Shown here: piece by piece, positions 34,734-43,986 of the stretch | How the letters are laid out: each line of letters begins with the position of its first letter | How positions within the stretch are numbered: the stretch's first letter is position 1 | DNA from: Anaerocolumna sp. | GTDB lineage: Bacteria > Bacillota > Clostridia > Lachnospirales > Lachnospiraceae | NCBI GenBank assembly: GCA_029256725.1 | Contig: JAQSXJ010000096.1 | Location: 1 to 45,700, forward strand | DNA length: 45,700 nucleotides | Direction: 5' to 3' | Made by a program: the position numbers and the translations under genes | Notes under the pieces: generated by a model | What the model was told of the DNA's origin: nothing | The model's input: the letters and a program-made list of their open reading frames with translations, nothing else | The model's database searches: none

Positions 34734-35540
34734 ATGAATGTTATTATTATTTTAGCTGCTATTCTTTTTATCTTAATGAAATTAATCGGAAAAGAAAAAG
34801 GCAGCAGGTCTTTTCTATCTCTAATTATAAATTTTTCAATCCTTTTTATTACCATCCTACTGATTGCTCATAATCTCAATGCAATCCTTGTAACTATATT
34901 AGCCTGTATCTTGGTAAGCTATTTTACTCTTTTTTATATTAATGGAAGAAGTCGTAAAACCGTTGCTGCTTTCCTCTCGGTTCTCCTTACACTGGCAGGA
35001 ATGTTCCTGTTAATTTATATTATGGGCAGTATAACCAGAATACAAGGTTTCAGCGAAGAAGAATTCGAGGAAATCAGTCTGTACACACTTACCATAGGTA
35101 TTGATTTTAATAAGATTGCTGTCAGTACCATAATTATGGGGTTAATCGGTGCAATTATTGATACAGCAATCTCCATCTCATCCTCTATGAACGAAATATT
35201 TCTTCATAATCCTGCTATCACCCGCAGGAATCTATTTCTATCCGGGCTAAACATCTCAAGAGACATTCTTGGGACTACGACTAATACCTTATATTTCGCA
35301 TTTGTGGGCGGCTTTATGGCTTTGATCTTATGGATGAAAGACTTGGATTATTCCTTCGGCACCATTATGAATTCAAAGGTCTTTTGTGCTGAGATCATCT
35401 CCATTTTATGCAGTGGTCTTGGTGTTACCCTAATTATACCTGTAACTGCCGGAATAACTGCTCATATTTTATTATCAGAGAAAGATTCCAAAAGCTTTTC
35501 AAAACACATACACTTATTATTTAATCATAAGAAAAATTGA
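34734..35540 (+). CDS. YibE/F family membrane protein (second copy)
   Basis: A 268-residue protein with about seven membrane helices and the same family signature (GLIGAIIDTAISISSSMNEI, LNISRDILGTTTNTLYFAFVG), lacking the extracytoplasmic domain of the first copy. The duplicated GAI-DxAISISSSxxE motif suggests both halves form one membrane complex. It starts MNVIIILAAILFIL with no clear Shine-Dalgarno and lies 163 bp after the first gene. That is more than usual for this pair, and the gap shows no gene on the plus strand. Confidence 0.88.
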   Translation: MNVIIILAAILFILMKLIGKEKGSRSFLSLIINFSILFITILLIAHNLNAILVTILACILVSYFTLFYINGRSRKTVAAFLSVLLTLAGMFLLIYIMGSITRIQGFSEEEFEEISLYTLTIGIDFNKIAVSTIIMGLIGAIIDTAISISSSMNEIFLHNPAITRRNLFLSGLNISRDILGTTTNTLYFAFVGGFMALILWMKDLDYSFGTIMNSKVFCAEIISILCSGLGVTLIIPVTAGITAHILLSEKDSKSFSKHIHLLFNHKKN

Positions 35541-35567
35541 TATAACCTGGTATTACTGTTTCTCGTA

Positions 35568-36095
35568 TTAGAGCTTAACATAAGGATTTACGAATTGCCC
35601 ATGTTTCTTTGTATTCTTACCATATTGGATTGAAAATTTCGGACATCGGTGCAGGCATGCCAAGCAAAGCGCACAGCGTTCCTTCACCCACACCGGTTTC
35701 TTATCCTGCAGCTCTATTGCGTCTACCGGACAGTTCTTAGCGCACAGACCACATCCTATGCAAGAATCCTCCACTTTGAATTTCTTAGTCTTTCTGGCTG
35801 AATCGTACACTTTATAGAACACTCCTCCAACGGGCGGTCCCTTTTTCTTATTGAACTCTCCTGTAATTTCTCCCTTTATTTTTTGAATTGCTTCAGCAAT
35901 CATAATATCTGCTGCCTGGGTGTCCTTACGGTTTTTTTCACTGTCAGACAAATCAAAGGGTTACAATATGATACACATAATGTTTGTCTGTCTGCTGCAG
36001 CTCCAGCCTCTCCAGGAAATCCAGTACCACTGTAGGAAGCCCCCAGAAATAAACCGGAGTAACAAACCCTATTTTCTCCCGAAACCTGAGATATA
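35568..36095 (-). pseudogene. EFR1-type flavodoxin-ferredoxin, truncated and internally deleted
   Basis: The C-terminal 127-residue frame (35951-35568) carries two 4Fe-4S motifs, CIGCGLCAKNCP and CALCLACLHRCP, as in EFR1 family proteins. Directly upstream, in another frame ending at a TGA near 35957, comes GFVTPVYFWGLPTVVLDFLE followed by YVYHIVTL. This is the middle of the flavodoxin domain. The N-terminal FMN loop (FSGTGNT) and the part between the pieces are missing. Its 5' end overlaps the start of a methyltransferase remnant on the other strand. The ferredoxin part alone could in theory still be made. Confidence 0.78.
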
Positions 36096-36417
36096 TGAAC
36101 AAAGCACTGCAAAATTCTGGGACGATGAGCATATTTCCAACGAAATGCTAAAAGCCCATCTTGATCCCACTTGGGATGCCGCTTCCAGAAATCATGCTTT
36201 TATAGCAAAATCGGTGGACTGGATTACACAGATTGCTCCTCCCATGCAATATATGAAGTTACTTGATCTGGGTTGTGGTCCGGGACTTTATGCGGAAAGA
36301 TTTAATACCAAGGGATATGAAGTGACCGGAATAGACTACTCCCACCGTTCATTAGATTATGCCCGCAACAGTGCATTGCAGAATGGATCTGATATTACTT
36401 ATATCTATCAGGATTAT
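36091..36417 (+). pseudogene. SAM-dependent methyltransferase, N-terminal fragment
   Basis: About 109 codons: IYEQSTAKFWDDEHISNEML, then KLLDLGCGPGLYAERF (SAM motif I) and YEVTGIDYSHRSLDYAR (motif II acidic loop), ending at YIYQDY. The catalytic C-terminal half is lost where the sequence meets a GH27 fragment from the other strand (36414-36417). The start codon is not clear, because the 5' end merges with the EFR1 remnant. Class I methyltransferase; the substrate cannot be told. Confidence 0.78.
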
Positions 36418-36734
36418 CCCGGAAATCCTGCACAGGTATGTGTTCCCGCACAGGAGTACATGCCAAATTTTAAGCCTTTCTCATGTATATAATCTGCTAA
36501 TGCCTTCATTCCACCAGGAAACTTTTTAGGATCAGGAACAAGTCTTCCCTCTCCATCCCTTTCTTTCAGGCTCCAGCAATCATCAATTACAATATACTCA
36601 TATCCCGCATCACGATACCCATCTCTAACCATACAGTCTGCCACATCGCGTATTAATTCTTCGTTAATATCCCAGGTAAACGTATTCCAGGAATTCCATC
36701 CCATGGGCGGGTTAAATCCCATCATCTTTTCCAT
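36414..36734 (-). pseudogene. GH27 alpha-galactosidase, N-terminal fragment
   Basis: The first 106 residues of a family 27 alpha-galactosidase: PPMGWNSWNTFTWDINEELI, IVIDDCWSLKERDGEGRL, DPKKFPGGMKALADYIHEKG and FGMYSCAGTHTCAGFPG. It stops there at a chance TAA created by the junction with the methyltransferase fragment. The catalytic aspartates lie further on and are lost. The natural start (MEKMMGFNPPMGWNSW) is intact, so the fragment may still be transcribed from its own promoter. Confidence 0.85.
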
Positions 36735-36903
36735 TTTATTATCCTTTCTGCCATTTTTGGTGTTTTCATTACAATCTGTAGAATATAGCAGTTCAATAAT
36801 AAAAGGAATTGTATTATGTTGTTATTACATGGAATTTGTTGTTTTAGAAATTCTTATTAATCCAATCAATGCATTTGGTACAGTATGGAACAGAAACTTA
36901 GGT

Positions 36904-36972
36904 TTATTCCTTTAACTCTGTCTCGCCGAGTACATAACCCAGAATCATCTTAACAGCTTTCTCAGATGGATT
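36904..36972 (-). pseudogene. C-terminal remnant of an unidentified gene
   Basis: Twenty-two codons read NPSEKAVKMILGYVLGETEL plus KE and a stop. The codon use and composition look protein-coding, but I do not recognise the family. It directly follows the kinase fragment at 36962-37083 in another frame. The rest of 36735-36903 shows no gene. Confidence 0.3.
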
Positions 36973-37083
36973 TCATTGAGTATAAGGATAACTGCTTTTC
37001 CAATTCATCACTTAAGGTAGATTTGCCGCTGGCGCTGCCACCGGCAATACCGATTATATATGGCTTATCAAAATATGCTCCTC
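36962..37083 (-). pseudogene. Uridine kinase-like N-terminal fragment
   Basis: About 30 recognisable codons, KPYIIGIAGGSASGKSTLSD followed by ELEKQLSLYS, carry a perfect Walker A of the uridine/nucleoside kinase type (GxAGGSASGKST), then a stop. The frame begins at the very end of the upstream GH105 gene, with no start codon of its own. The rest of the kinase is absent. Confidence 0.72.
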
Positions 37084-37098
37084 CTGAACAGGGTTTGC

Positions 37099-38148
37099 TT
37101 ACAGCGCTCCATCTCCTAAAATACTGTCAGACATAAGTACTGCGCTTAAGAATGCCAGTCCCAGCCCTTGTCCCCAGCCCTGAACCCATTTTACAGATAT
37201 ATTCTGATAACCTTCTCTATCCTTCATAACCGCAGTTCCGCCGGATACATTCATCAATCGTCCATCGGGTGCAATATTCTTAAGTACTCCCTGTAAGGCT
37301 CTTTGTATATGCTTAATATGAAGAGGATTACCTTTCCAGATCATAGCGGCAGCTATACCGGCGGAGGCAGATAATTCTTCATAGGTTTCTTCATCGTTTA
37401 GAATGGTTCTAAAGAGTCCCTGTTCTGTCTGGAGCAGCTTAAGCGCGGATAATTGCTCATTGAGACTTCCGACTATCTCAAGATATTTCGGATACAAATA
37501 ACACTCCGGCAGAATTTTACCTACCCGGCTCATGGTATAGGCTGCCCAGCAGTTGGCTCTTCCCCAATAAAAACCTGACATATGATCTTTCTTTATGTTG
37601 TTATACCCATGATACCATAAGCCGGTGTTCTCATCCTGCAGATACTGAATATGCCAGTAATACTGATTCAGGGCATCCTCTATCAGTGCTTCATCCTTTT
37701 CCATTACTCCTACTCTTAACAGAAAATATGCTGCCATAAATAAAGTATCTGCCCAGCATTGTTCCGGAAAATCATTCTTGCTGGATACCGTATGCTGAAG
37801 TACATTATCGCCAAAGCGCAGAGCTTTGTGGCTTAAATACTCTACCTTTGATTTAATAAGGTCCATATATTTCGCTTCGCCATATTCTTGATATAGAGTA
37901 ATAAGGCAATGACCCATAGCACAGGTATTTACCGTCCAGGAAGGAAGTCCGATGTCTATTAATTCATCAATCCGTTCTTTCAGAAATTCTATGTACTCTT
38001 TATTCCCCGTAGTTTCATAGGCTGTAGCCAGTCCGTAATAAGCAACTCCACAAGGCCAGTCCCAGGACATGTCCATTCGTTTGGTTCGCTCAACTATTTT
38101 ATCAATGAAGCTAAGTATTTCCTCTTTATCATATATCAGTTTTCCCAT
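37099..38148 (-). CDS. GH105 family glycosidase (second copy)
   Basis: A 349-residue (alpha/alpha)6-barrel enzyme of family GH105, with no signal peptide. The catalytic aspartate is expected at residue 134 in PEQCWADTLFMAAYFL, matching QMWLD of the first copy. Other family segments are MSWDWPCGVAYYGLATAYE, TGLWYHGYN, SGFYWGRANCWAAYTM and KWVQGWGQGLGLAFL. It should remove unsaturated uronic acid from pectin-derived oligosaccharides, perhaps with a specificity different from the 26575 copy, to which it is only distantly similar. The 3' end runs into a kinase remnant. The 300 bp upstream (38149-38450) are AT-rich, and I see no gene there. Confidence 0.88.
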   Translation of the reverse strand: MGKLIYDKEEILSFIDKIVERTKRMDMSWDWPCGVAYYGLATAYETTGNKEYIEFLKERIDELIDIGLPSWTVNTCAMGHCLITLYQEYGEAKYMDLIKSKVEYLSHKALRFGDNVLQHTVSSKNDFPEQCWADTLFMAAYFLLRVGVMEKDEALIEDALNQYYWHIQYLQDENTGLWYHGYNNIKKDHMSGFYWGRANCWAAYTMSRVGKILPECYLYPKYLEIVGSLNEQLSALKLLQTEQGLFRTILNDEETYEELSASAGIAAAMIWKGNPLHIKHIQRALQGVLKNIAPDGRLMNVSGGTAVMKDREGYQNISVKWVQGWGQGLGLAFLSAVLMSDSILGDGAL

Positions 38149-38450
38149 GAATCAGATCAAAGGTAAGGTTTTGAAAATCCGCAAGTATCTCTTCTCCTTC
38201 ACTTCAATCTGTCTTAATGTCCGAAGGTTCTGTTTTCAGAAGACATTTTAGCCGGTAAAGTATACAGGAATAATTCACTATTTATTTTTCACATTATGTT
38301 GTTTAAAATTTAATTAATTTCAATTAAATTTTATATTGAAATTAATAGAAGAATATTATATTATAATGTTATAATTTTCCTATAGCTGCAGAGCTTTACT
38401 CATGGATGTGATTTCTGAACAACGAAAAAACAAGAAAGGAGTTGATGGTA

Positions 38451-38966
38451 ATGTGGTGGTTTTTATTAGTAATTGTTCTTGTAGTAGGTTATACCATCTA
38501 TTATAAAGTATCTATGAAGAAATACCAGGAAAGCGGGTTAATGGAAGAACATAATTCCGAGTTGAAAGAAGAAATCAGGAAACTACTGGAGTTGGAAAGC
38601 ATCGACGTGTCAGACAGACTATTTGTCAACGGACATTTCACCAGACAAACAAGTTTTCTGCTCAACAAAACTACTTTTTATTCCTATGTTCTGGTGTTTG
38701 ATGTTTATAACTGTCCTATCTTAGTTTACAGCTATCTTCCGGAAGAGAAGGACATTCAGCTTGTAGGAGAATATCCACTAAGCCAGGTCAAGGCCATCCC
38801 TTATGGCTCAGTCGGGACAAATTACCTCTTCCATGACGAGACCGGAAAACAATTATTTTCCGTACAGACAGTAGCTGATGCACTGCCAAGTGCCTCTGAA
38901 TATCAGCTCAATTATAGCCAGCCCAAGGAATACCAAGCACTTCGCAGTCGCTTTGGATTAACTTAA
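38451..38966 (+). CDS. Small membrane-anchored protein of unknown function
   Basis: A 171-residue protein: one N-terminal membrane helix (WWFLLVIVLVVGYTIYY), a charged helical stretch (MKKYQESGLMEEHNSELKEE) and a C-terminal mixed alpha/beta part of about 110 residues. I do not recognise the family. The start at 38451 has AAAGGAG at a 9-base spacing; the TTG at 38442 and ATG at 38445 are too close to that site. It is a single gene between glycosidases on the other strand. Confidence 0.7.
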   Translation: MWWFLLVIVLVVGYTIYYKVSMKKYQESGLMEEHNSELKEEIRKLLELESIDVSDRLFVNGHFTRQTSFLLNKTTFYSYVLVFDVYNCPILVYSYLPEEKDIQLVGEYPLSQVKAIPYGSVGTNYLFHDETGKQLFSVQTVADALPSASEYQLNYSQPKEYQALRSRFGLT

Positions 38967-39007
38967 TAAAATTTTATGCCGACTAGATTTGTGGAATGGA
39001 GGAAGTT

Positions 39008-39124
39008 ATGACTCCTCAGATAATTACTTACCTTGTGCGCCTTATTACTTCAGGGTATTTTGATATCAAAGAAATACATCCACGAGAAAGCTTTATTAAG
39101 TACAGCTTTAACTATTATAAATAG
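39008..39124 (+). CDS. 38-residue ORF with a strong ribosome binding site, ending in a MITE
   Basis: GGAGG lies 5 bases before the ATG, and the frame reads MTPQIITYLVRLITSGYFDI and 18 more residues. Its TAG stop (39122-39124) is formed by the TA target and the first G of the family B MITE, so the original protein may have been longer and truncated by the insertion. It follows the anchored protein gene by 41 bp and could be co-transcribed. No homology recognised. Confidence 0.4.
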   Translation: MTPQIITYLVRLITSGYFDIKEIHPRESFIKYSFNYYK

Positions 39125-39277
39125 GGCTGTTGTATTTAAACCGTCATAACTGAAAACTGTTGCATACTAATCTGTAACAATTTATACAATATAACCTTGA
39201 AGAAGCCGTATGGCTTTCAGACATACATATAGAAAGCCCTACGGTTTCTTTAATTTTAATTCTATACAACAGCCCTA
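39122..39277. mobile_element. Family B MITE (copy 1), TA-flanked
   Basis: Perfect 14-bp ends TAGGGCTGTTGTAT (39122-39135) and ATACAACAGCCCTA (39264-39277), including the duplicated TA. An inner inverted pair (39202-39218 with 39232-39248, 15 of 17 matches) gives a second hairpin. 156 bp and no ORF of its own. Confidence 0.85.
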
Positions 39278-39352
39278 TGCTTTCAACAGGCCTGAGCAAG
39301 CAATGTACTATTGACACCTATACTGCACTTTGATTAATTTACGCTCAGTATA

Positions 39353-41710
39353 TTATACTGATAATACAACCATCCCCTGCCAGAAAGCCTGACAACCATC
39401 CGATACGGTCAGTTGAATGTCTCCCGCCTCCATTGTAAATTCCATAAGCTCATTCCAGATTGAGAGCTTTTCTTCATCAAGCTGTAATACAGCCCTTTTC
39501 GACTCCCCCTTATTAACCCATACCTTTGTAAAGTCTTTCAGTTCTATTGCACGTCTTATGACACTGGACTGCAGATCCTTTATAAAAAGTAATAGCAGCG
39601 CATAACCGTCATAATTGCCATTATTGGTGATATTAACTTCCACTTTGATGCTGCCTTTTTTCATATCATCCAGGGTCAGTCTTATACTATCTGAGCATTC
39701 CTTCTGCCTCTCACACTTTAGACCGTTATCTTCTCCATTGCAATCTAGTGCATACTGATACTTAAGCTTTATATCGCTATATTGAAATGTCGTATAGGAT
39801 AAACCATGTCCGAAGGAATATAGTGCTTTATCCGGCACATTCGAATAACTCATGGCATTATAGGAGTCTTTATAATTATAATAAACCGGCAGCTGTCCGA
39901 CATGCCTTGGAAGAGATACCGGAAGATGACCCGAAGGACAGCTCTCACCAAAAAGTATCTCCGCTATTGCCTGCCCGCCTGTCATACCCGGATAAAAGGC
40001 ACATAGCAGTGCCTTGGAATATCTGTCAACTTCCGGTACCGCATATGAACGGCCTTGAATCAGGACAGAAATAACAGGTTTCCCTGTCTGTGCTATTGCT
40101 TCTGCCAGCCTGTCCTGCAGACCTGGCAGGCTTAAAACTGCCGAATCTATTCCTTCACCGCAGTCCATATCCAGGCTTTCACTTAACTTTGCCGCACCGT
40201 TTGCATCAAATTCAACCTTAGAAAACCTGCTGGAGGAACCACCCAGTACAAGAATTGTATAGTCGCAATCCCTTGCTACCTGAACCGCCTCTTCTATATA
40301 GTCTTCCTCTTTCCTTATCAGACCACAGCCTTTTGAAAACCTGACGACGATGTCCTCTCCGTTGTTCTTTAGGAATTCTTTGATTCCTTTTAAGACGGTA
40401 ATCCCTTCCTCCTCCCGAATCGGAGGAGTATAATCACCCAATTGATGATAGATTTCATCTGCATTAGGTCCGATTACAGCAATAGAACGTATTTTCTTTC
40501 TATCGAGGGGAAGAATATTGTCCTCATTCTTTAGCAGGCACACAGATTCTCTTGCCAATTGAAGTGCCTCCGGATGGCTCTGGTAAGAATAGACTTTTGA
40601 AATATCCTTTTCTTCAATATAAGGATTTTCAAAGAGCCCCAATTCAAATTTAAGCTTCAATACTAAAAAGACTGCTCTGTCAAGTTCTTCATGTGTCAGA
40701 AACCCACTATCATAGGCTTCTTCCAGTCTTGTAAAGCCTTCATCCCACAAGCTGATATCGATTCCTGCCTTTAATGCTATGGCTGCTGACCTTGCATTAT
40801 TTCCTGTCATGACATCCAATCGGTCAATTGCCAGTCCGTCTGCCATGACTATGCCGTCAAAACCCATCTCTTCCCGCAGGATTCCTGTCAGCAGCTTTTT
40901 ATTACTGTGACAAGGGATACCGTCTATTTCATTATACGCTGCCATAATTCCTTGTACCCCCACCTGACAGCAGGCTTTTGCAGAGGGAAGATGGATTTCT
41001 CTTAGTTCCCTTTCCCCTATCCGGGCAGCACTGGCATTGATACCACCAGTCCCTTCCCCCTGGGCACAAAAATGCTTCGCCACTGCTGTTACTCCTTTAC
41101 TCTGAATTCCCATAACAGCAGCTTTTGCAAGCTCACCGGAAAGATACGGATCTTCGCTGTAGCATTCTTCACTTCTCCCCCATCTGGGATCTCTTAATAC
41201 ATCCAGTACAGAAATAAGTGCCAGGTGTACCCCCAGATCTTTTAGCTGGCTGCCGCAGACCTCATATGCCTTCCTTACAAGCTCTGGGTGAAAGGCTGCT
41301 CCTGCATTTAAGTTAACCGGCAGAAGATATCCGTCGAGAGCCTGATGTCCATGGGGGCATTCTGTACTTAATAACATGGGTATACCAAGTCTTGAGTGTT
41401 CCAGGACATATTTTTGTATCTTATTATAGGTTTTGGGGGCTAGAACTCCGGTTAAACCATTCTCATAGGTTTTACCGGACCAGGGATCTGCCCGATAAAG
41501 TCCATAGAGTATGCCCAATCCTCCATAGTACTCTACCTCCGCTAAGAGCTCTTTGCTTAATTCGACCTCATTGTCCCTTCGTTCATATACCTGAAATCCA
41601 TATAAATGCTGGTTAAGCTGGCCGGCCTTTTCCCGCACTGTCATATGAGATAGTAAATCTCTTGCACGTTCTCTTGGAGAAAGGTTACTGTCCTGATACA
41701 AATATTTCAT
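39353..41710 (-). CDS. GH3 family beta-glucosidase/beta-xylosidase
   Basis: A complete 785-residue GH3 enzyme without a signal peptide. It has an N-terminal TIM-barrel domain (about 1-350) with DPRWGRSEECYSEDP, KHFCAQGEG and the nucleophile Asp291 in GIVMADGLAID. An alpha/beta sandwich domain follows (380-600; IAVIGPNADEIYHQLGDYTP). The C-terminal part is a fibronectin III-like domain (about 650-785; SFGHGLSYTTFQYSDI, then VEVNITNNGNYDG). It should remove terminal beta-linked glucose or xylose from oligosaccharides in the cytoplasm. The ribosome binding site is weak. A MITE lies 115 bp upstream, which may have changed its promoter. Confidence 0.92.
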   Translation of the reverse strand: MKYLYQDSNLSPRERARDLLSHMTVREKAGQLNQHLYGFQVYERRDNEVELSKELLAEVEYYGGLGILYGLYRADPWSGKTYENGLTGVLAPKTYNKIQKYVLEHSRLGIPMLLSTECPHGHQALDGYLLPVNLNAGAAFHPELVRKAYEVCGSQLKDLGVHLALISVLDVLRDPRWGRSEECYSEDPYLSGELAKAAVMGIQSKGVTAVAKHFCAQGEGTGGINASAARIGERELREIHLPSAKACCQVGVQGIMAAYNEIDGIPCHSNKKLLTGILREEMGFDGIVMADGLAIDRLDVMTGNNARSAAIALKAGIDISLWDEGFTRLEEAYDSGFLTHEELDRAVFLVLKLKFELGLFENPYIEEKDISKVYSYQSHPEALQLARESVCLLKNEDNILPLDRKKIRSIAVIGPNADEIYHQLGDYTPPIREEEGITVLKGIKEFLKNNGEDIVVRFSKGCGLIRKEEDYIEEAVQVARDCDYTILVLGGSSSRFSKVEFDANGAAKLSESLDMDCGEGIDSAVLSLPGLQDRLAEAIAQTGKPVISVLIQGRSYAVPEVDRYSKALLCAFYPGMTGGQAIAEILFGESCPSGHLPVSLPRHVGQLPVYYNYKDSYNAMSYSNVPDKALYSFGHGLSYTTFQYSDIKLKYQYALDCNGEDNGLKCERQKECSDSIRLTLDDMKKGSIKVEVNITNNGNYDGYALLLLFIKDLQSSVIRRAIELKDFTKVWVNKGESKRAVLQLDEEKLSIWNELMEFTMEAGDIQLTVSDGCQAFWQGMVVLSV

Positions 41711-41825
41711 ATTTTATACCCATTGCATATCGCAGGCTGGACTGCGATACTGCCACAAATAATAAGGAGTGAAAGAATCTTAACGTGGCATCCTTTCAAT
41801 TTATAATTTTCTTCCACTCTTTCTA

Positions 41826-41952
41826 GGGCGTGTTTGAAAACTGCTTGTGCCGGACTGGACGTTCCGCTTTGTGGGAGACAAGGAGTGATTTGGGAGGCAT
41901 AGCGGGGTATGTTTAACATCTAGCCTGGTACAAGCAGTTTTCAGACGGACTC
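41826..41952. mobile_element. Family A MITE (copy 2)
   Basis: Left end GGGCGTGTTTGAAAACTGCT continuing TGTGCCGG; the right end inverted reads GGAGTCCGTCTGAAAACTGC continuing TTGTACCAGG. It is a 127-bp element that can fold into a long hairpin, related along its left half to the element at 8598 (TTCCGCTTTG block). TA precedes the left end; the right flank is degenerate. The rest of 41711-42063 shows no gene. Confidence 0.75.
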
Positions 41953-42063
41953 CAACAGGATGCAGCTTTCTGGCACCACTGCAAATTTTTTTTAAAAAGT
42001 TCTTAAAAGTATCTTTAAGCTCATTTGGTACTTTTTCTATGTAACGATTCTTTTTATTAATTT

Positions 42064-43911
42064 CTAATTTTCTCTCAGTCTGTCAGCATACCATAGGATT
42101 ACATTTTGTATACGGTATAGTTCTGATTCACGGCTTACACTTCTCCACACTTCCTTATAAGCATAGAACCAATGCTCCAACTGTTCCGCCAAAAGCTTTG
42201 AGTTGGCGGCAGCTTCACTGTCCACACCGTAAAGTTCTTTACAAAGAGTAGCACCGATTGTATTAAACAGTACCATCCCTTCTGCTGCAACAATGTAAGG
42301 TTTTACAAGATCTCTTTTTGAGGTATCAAGATGTTTCAGATTTCTGTAAAGCTGAAGGATACCTTGATTGATCGTATCGTTTGCCGCTTTCACCTCGTCA
42401 TAATCCACCGAGGTCAGGAACTGTTCCTTCTCCTCTTCACTTTTTCCTTTACTGTCCATTTCCATGTAACGGACAGCATGAAACCAGTCGAACACACTAT
42501 TTTCTGCTAGCATCGCTGCATTATGAACAAAGGAAAGGGAATTGTCTTCAAACTCAAGGCGGGAAATCTGTGCCTTAATTTCATCTTTGTCCGGAATCAG
42601 ATGATTCCAGGAAAATGCTGCTCCAAATATGATACCTGCTATACTAAATTCAGGATGATTAATATGCCCGAAATCACCCCAGTCTGTATTCAAAACACCT
42701 ACCGCTTGATATTTATGAGCATATGTACACATTCTGCTGATATTCTCATAGGAAGCATCAATGAAGTTAATAAACTGATTCCAGCCTGCAACGCCAGGAC
42801 ACAGATATTGAACAGCTCCCGCTTTTGCAAGTACTTTGGCTGATTCTTCTCCTTCACACCTGGAATACCCCCAGTTAAGGCAGATGGTTTCCTTGGGCAG
42901 CTCTTTTATTGCCTCCGGAAAACCTTTGACAATGTCTCCCCAGAACATAGGGATCTTACCTTTCTCAACCAGATATTCGCACAATTCTCTGACATACTGG
43001 ATATACATGCTGTTGACACCAATTTGGTCAGCCAGTTTCTTTGATCTTCCTTTCCCTAAATCAAAGGTCTCATCTGCGCAGATATTAAAATATCTGGAAG
43101 TAAATAAAGGAAGGTATTCCTCAATAAGCTGCTTCATCAGCTGAATACTGCCTGTATTTGTTACATCTACCGTATGATGGTCCATCCTGTCATCAAAGGA
43201 AAATGGCTGTTTATCAGCATCTTCAAGCTCACAAAGAGAAGCATAGGTCTTAGAACTAAGCAGCTTATATAAATGTCCAAAACTTGATAAGGAAGGTATC
43301 AACTCTACATGATATTGCCTGCAATAGGCATCCAGCTCCAGAATATCTTCACCTGTCAGAGGGGTATCATCTCTCCATACCTCACTTAAATCCTTAAACA
43401 AGAAACTATGTTCCACATAGAGCTGCAGTTGATTTATCTTATAATAGCTGAGTTTTTCAACCAGCTTCTTTAAATAGGCAAGGGTTGGGATTCTTCCTCT
43501 TGTTACATCAAAGTAATAACCCCTGTTTGGTATATCCGGATAATCTTCAATGCACAAATATGGCAATACAGCTCCTTCAATAGCTATAACCTGTCTTAGG
43601 GTCTGTATACCATAGAGTATTCCAGCACTGCTTCCTCCAAATATTCGTATACCATCAGCGTCAATGATTAACTTATACTCTTCTGGTTTCATAGCTTCTG
43701 CCTGGATCAGGTAAATACTGTTGGTATCAGCTTCTCCTTTTGTTATGGACAGATTATATCCAAGCTTTAACTGTATGTCTTTACTCAGAAGCTTTGCATG
43801 TGTATATACTTCACTGCTACAGGCAGCATCAATAAGAAGCCTTACCTGATATGATAAAACAAAATACTCATTTCCCGTTACGACCACTTGGGGTCTTGGT
43901 ATAATATTCAT
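42064..43911 (-). CDS. GH20 beta-N-acetylhexosaminidase
   Basis: A 615-residue family 20 enzyme with no signal peptide. An N-terminal GH20b-type alpha/beta domain (about 1-120; YKLIIDADGIRIFGGSSAG and LYGIQTLRQV) precedes the TIM barrel (125-450; NRGYYFDVTRGRIPTLAYLK). The catalytic Asp-Glu pair is D280-E281 in NICADETFDLG. It has a helical C-terminal extension of about 140 residues. It should release terminal N-acetylglucosamine or galactosamine, using the substrate acetamido group as nucleophile. I prefer the ATG at 43911 (AAGGTGG upstream) over the GTG two codons earlier. With the GH38 gene upstream on the same strand it suggests breakdown of N-glycan-like or mixed oligosaccharides. Confidence 0.9.
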   Translation of the reverse strand: MNIIPRPQVVVTGNEYFVLSYQVRLLIDAACSSEVYTHAKLLSKDIQLKLGYNLSITKGEADTNSIYLIQAEAMKPEEYKLIIDADGIRIFGGSSAGILYGIQTLRQVIAIEGAVLPYLCIEDYPDIPNRGYYFDVTRGRIPTLAYLKKLVEKLSYYKINQLQLYVEHSFLFKDLSEVWRDDTPLTGEDILELDAYCRQYHVELIPSLSSFGHLYKLLSSKTYASLCELEDADKQPFSFDDRMDHHTVDVTNTGSIQLMKQLIEEYLPLFTSRYFNICADETFDLGKGRSKKLADQIGVNSMYIQYVRELCEYLVEKGKIPMFWGDIVKGFPEAIKELPKETICLNWGYSRCEGEESAKVLAKAGAVQYLCPGVAGWNQFINFIDASYENISRMCTYAHKYQAVGVLNTDWGDFGHINHPEFSIAGIIFGAAFSWNHLIPDKDEIKAQISRLEFEDNSLSFVHNAAMLAENSVFDWFHAVRYMEMDSKGKSEEEKEQFLTSVDYDEVKAANDTINQGILQLYRNLKHLDTSKRDLVKPYIVAAEGMVLFNTIGATLCKELYGVDSEAAANSKLLAEQLEHWFYAYKEVWRSVSRESELYRIQNVILWYADRLREN

Positions 43912-43986
43912 AAACACCCACCTTTCATGTTACAAATAAGTTGAATATATTTTTAAACTTATTCACTAATCTATTTAACGTTACAG

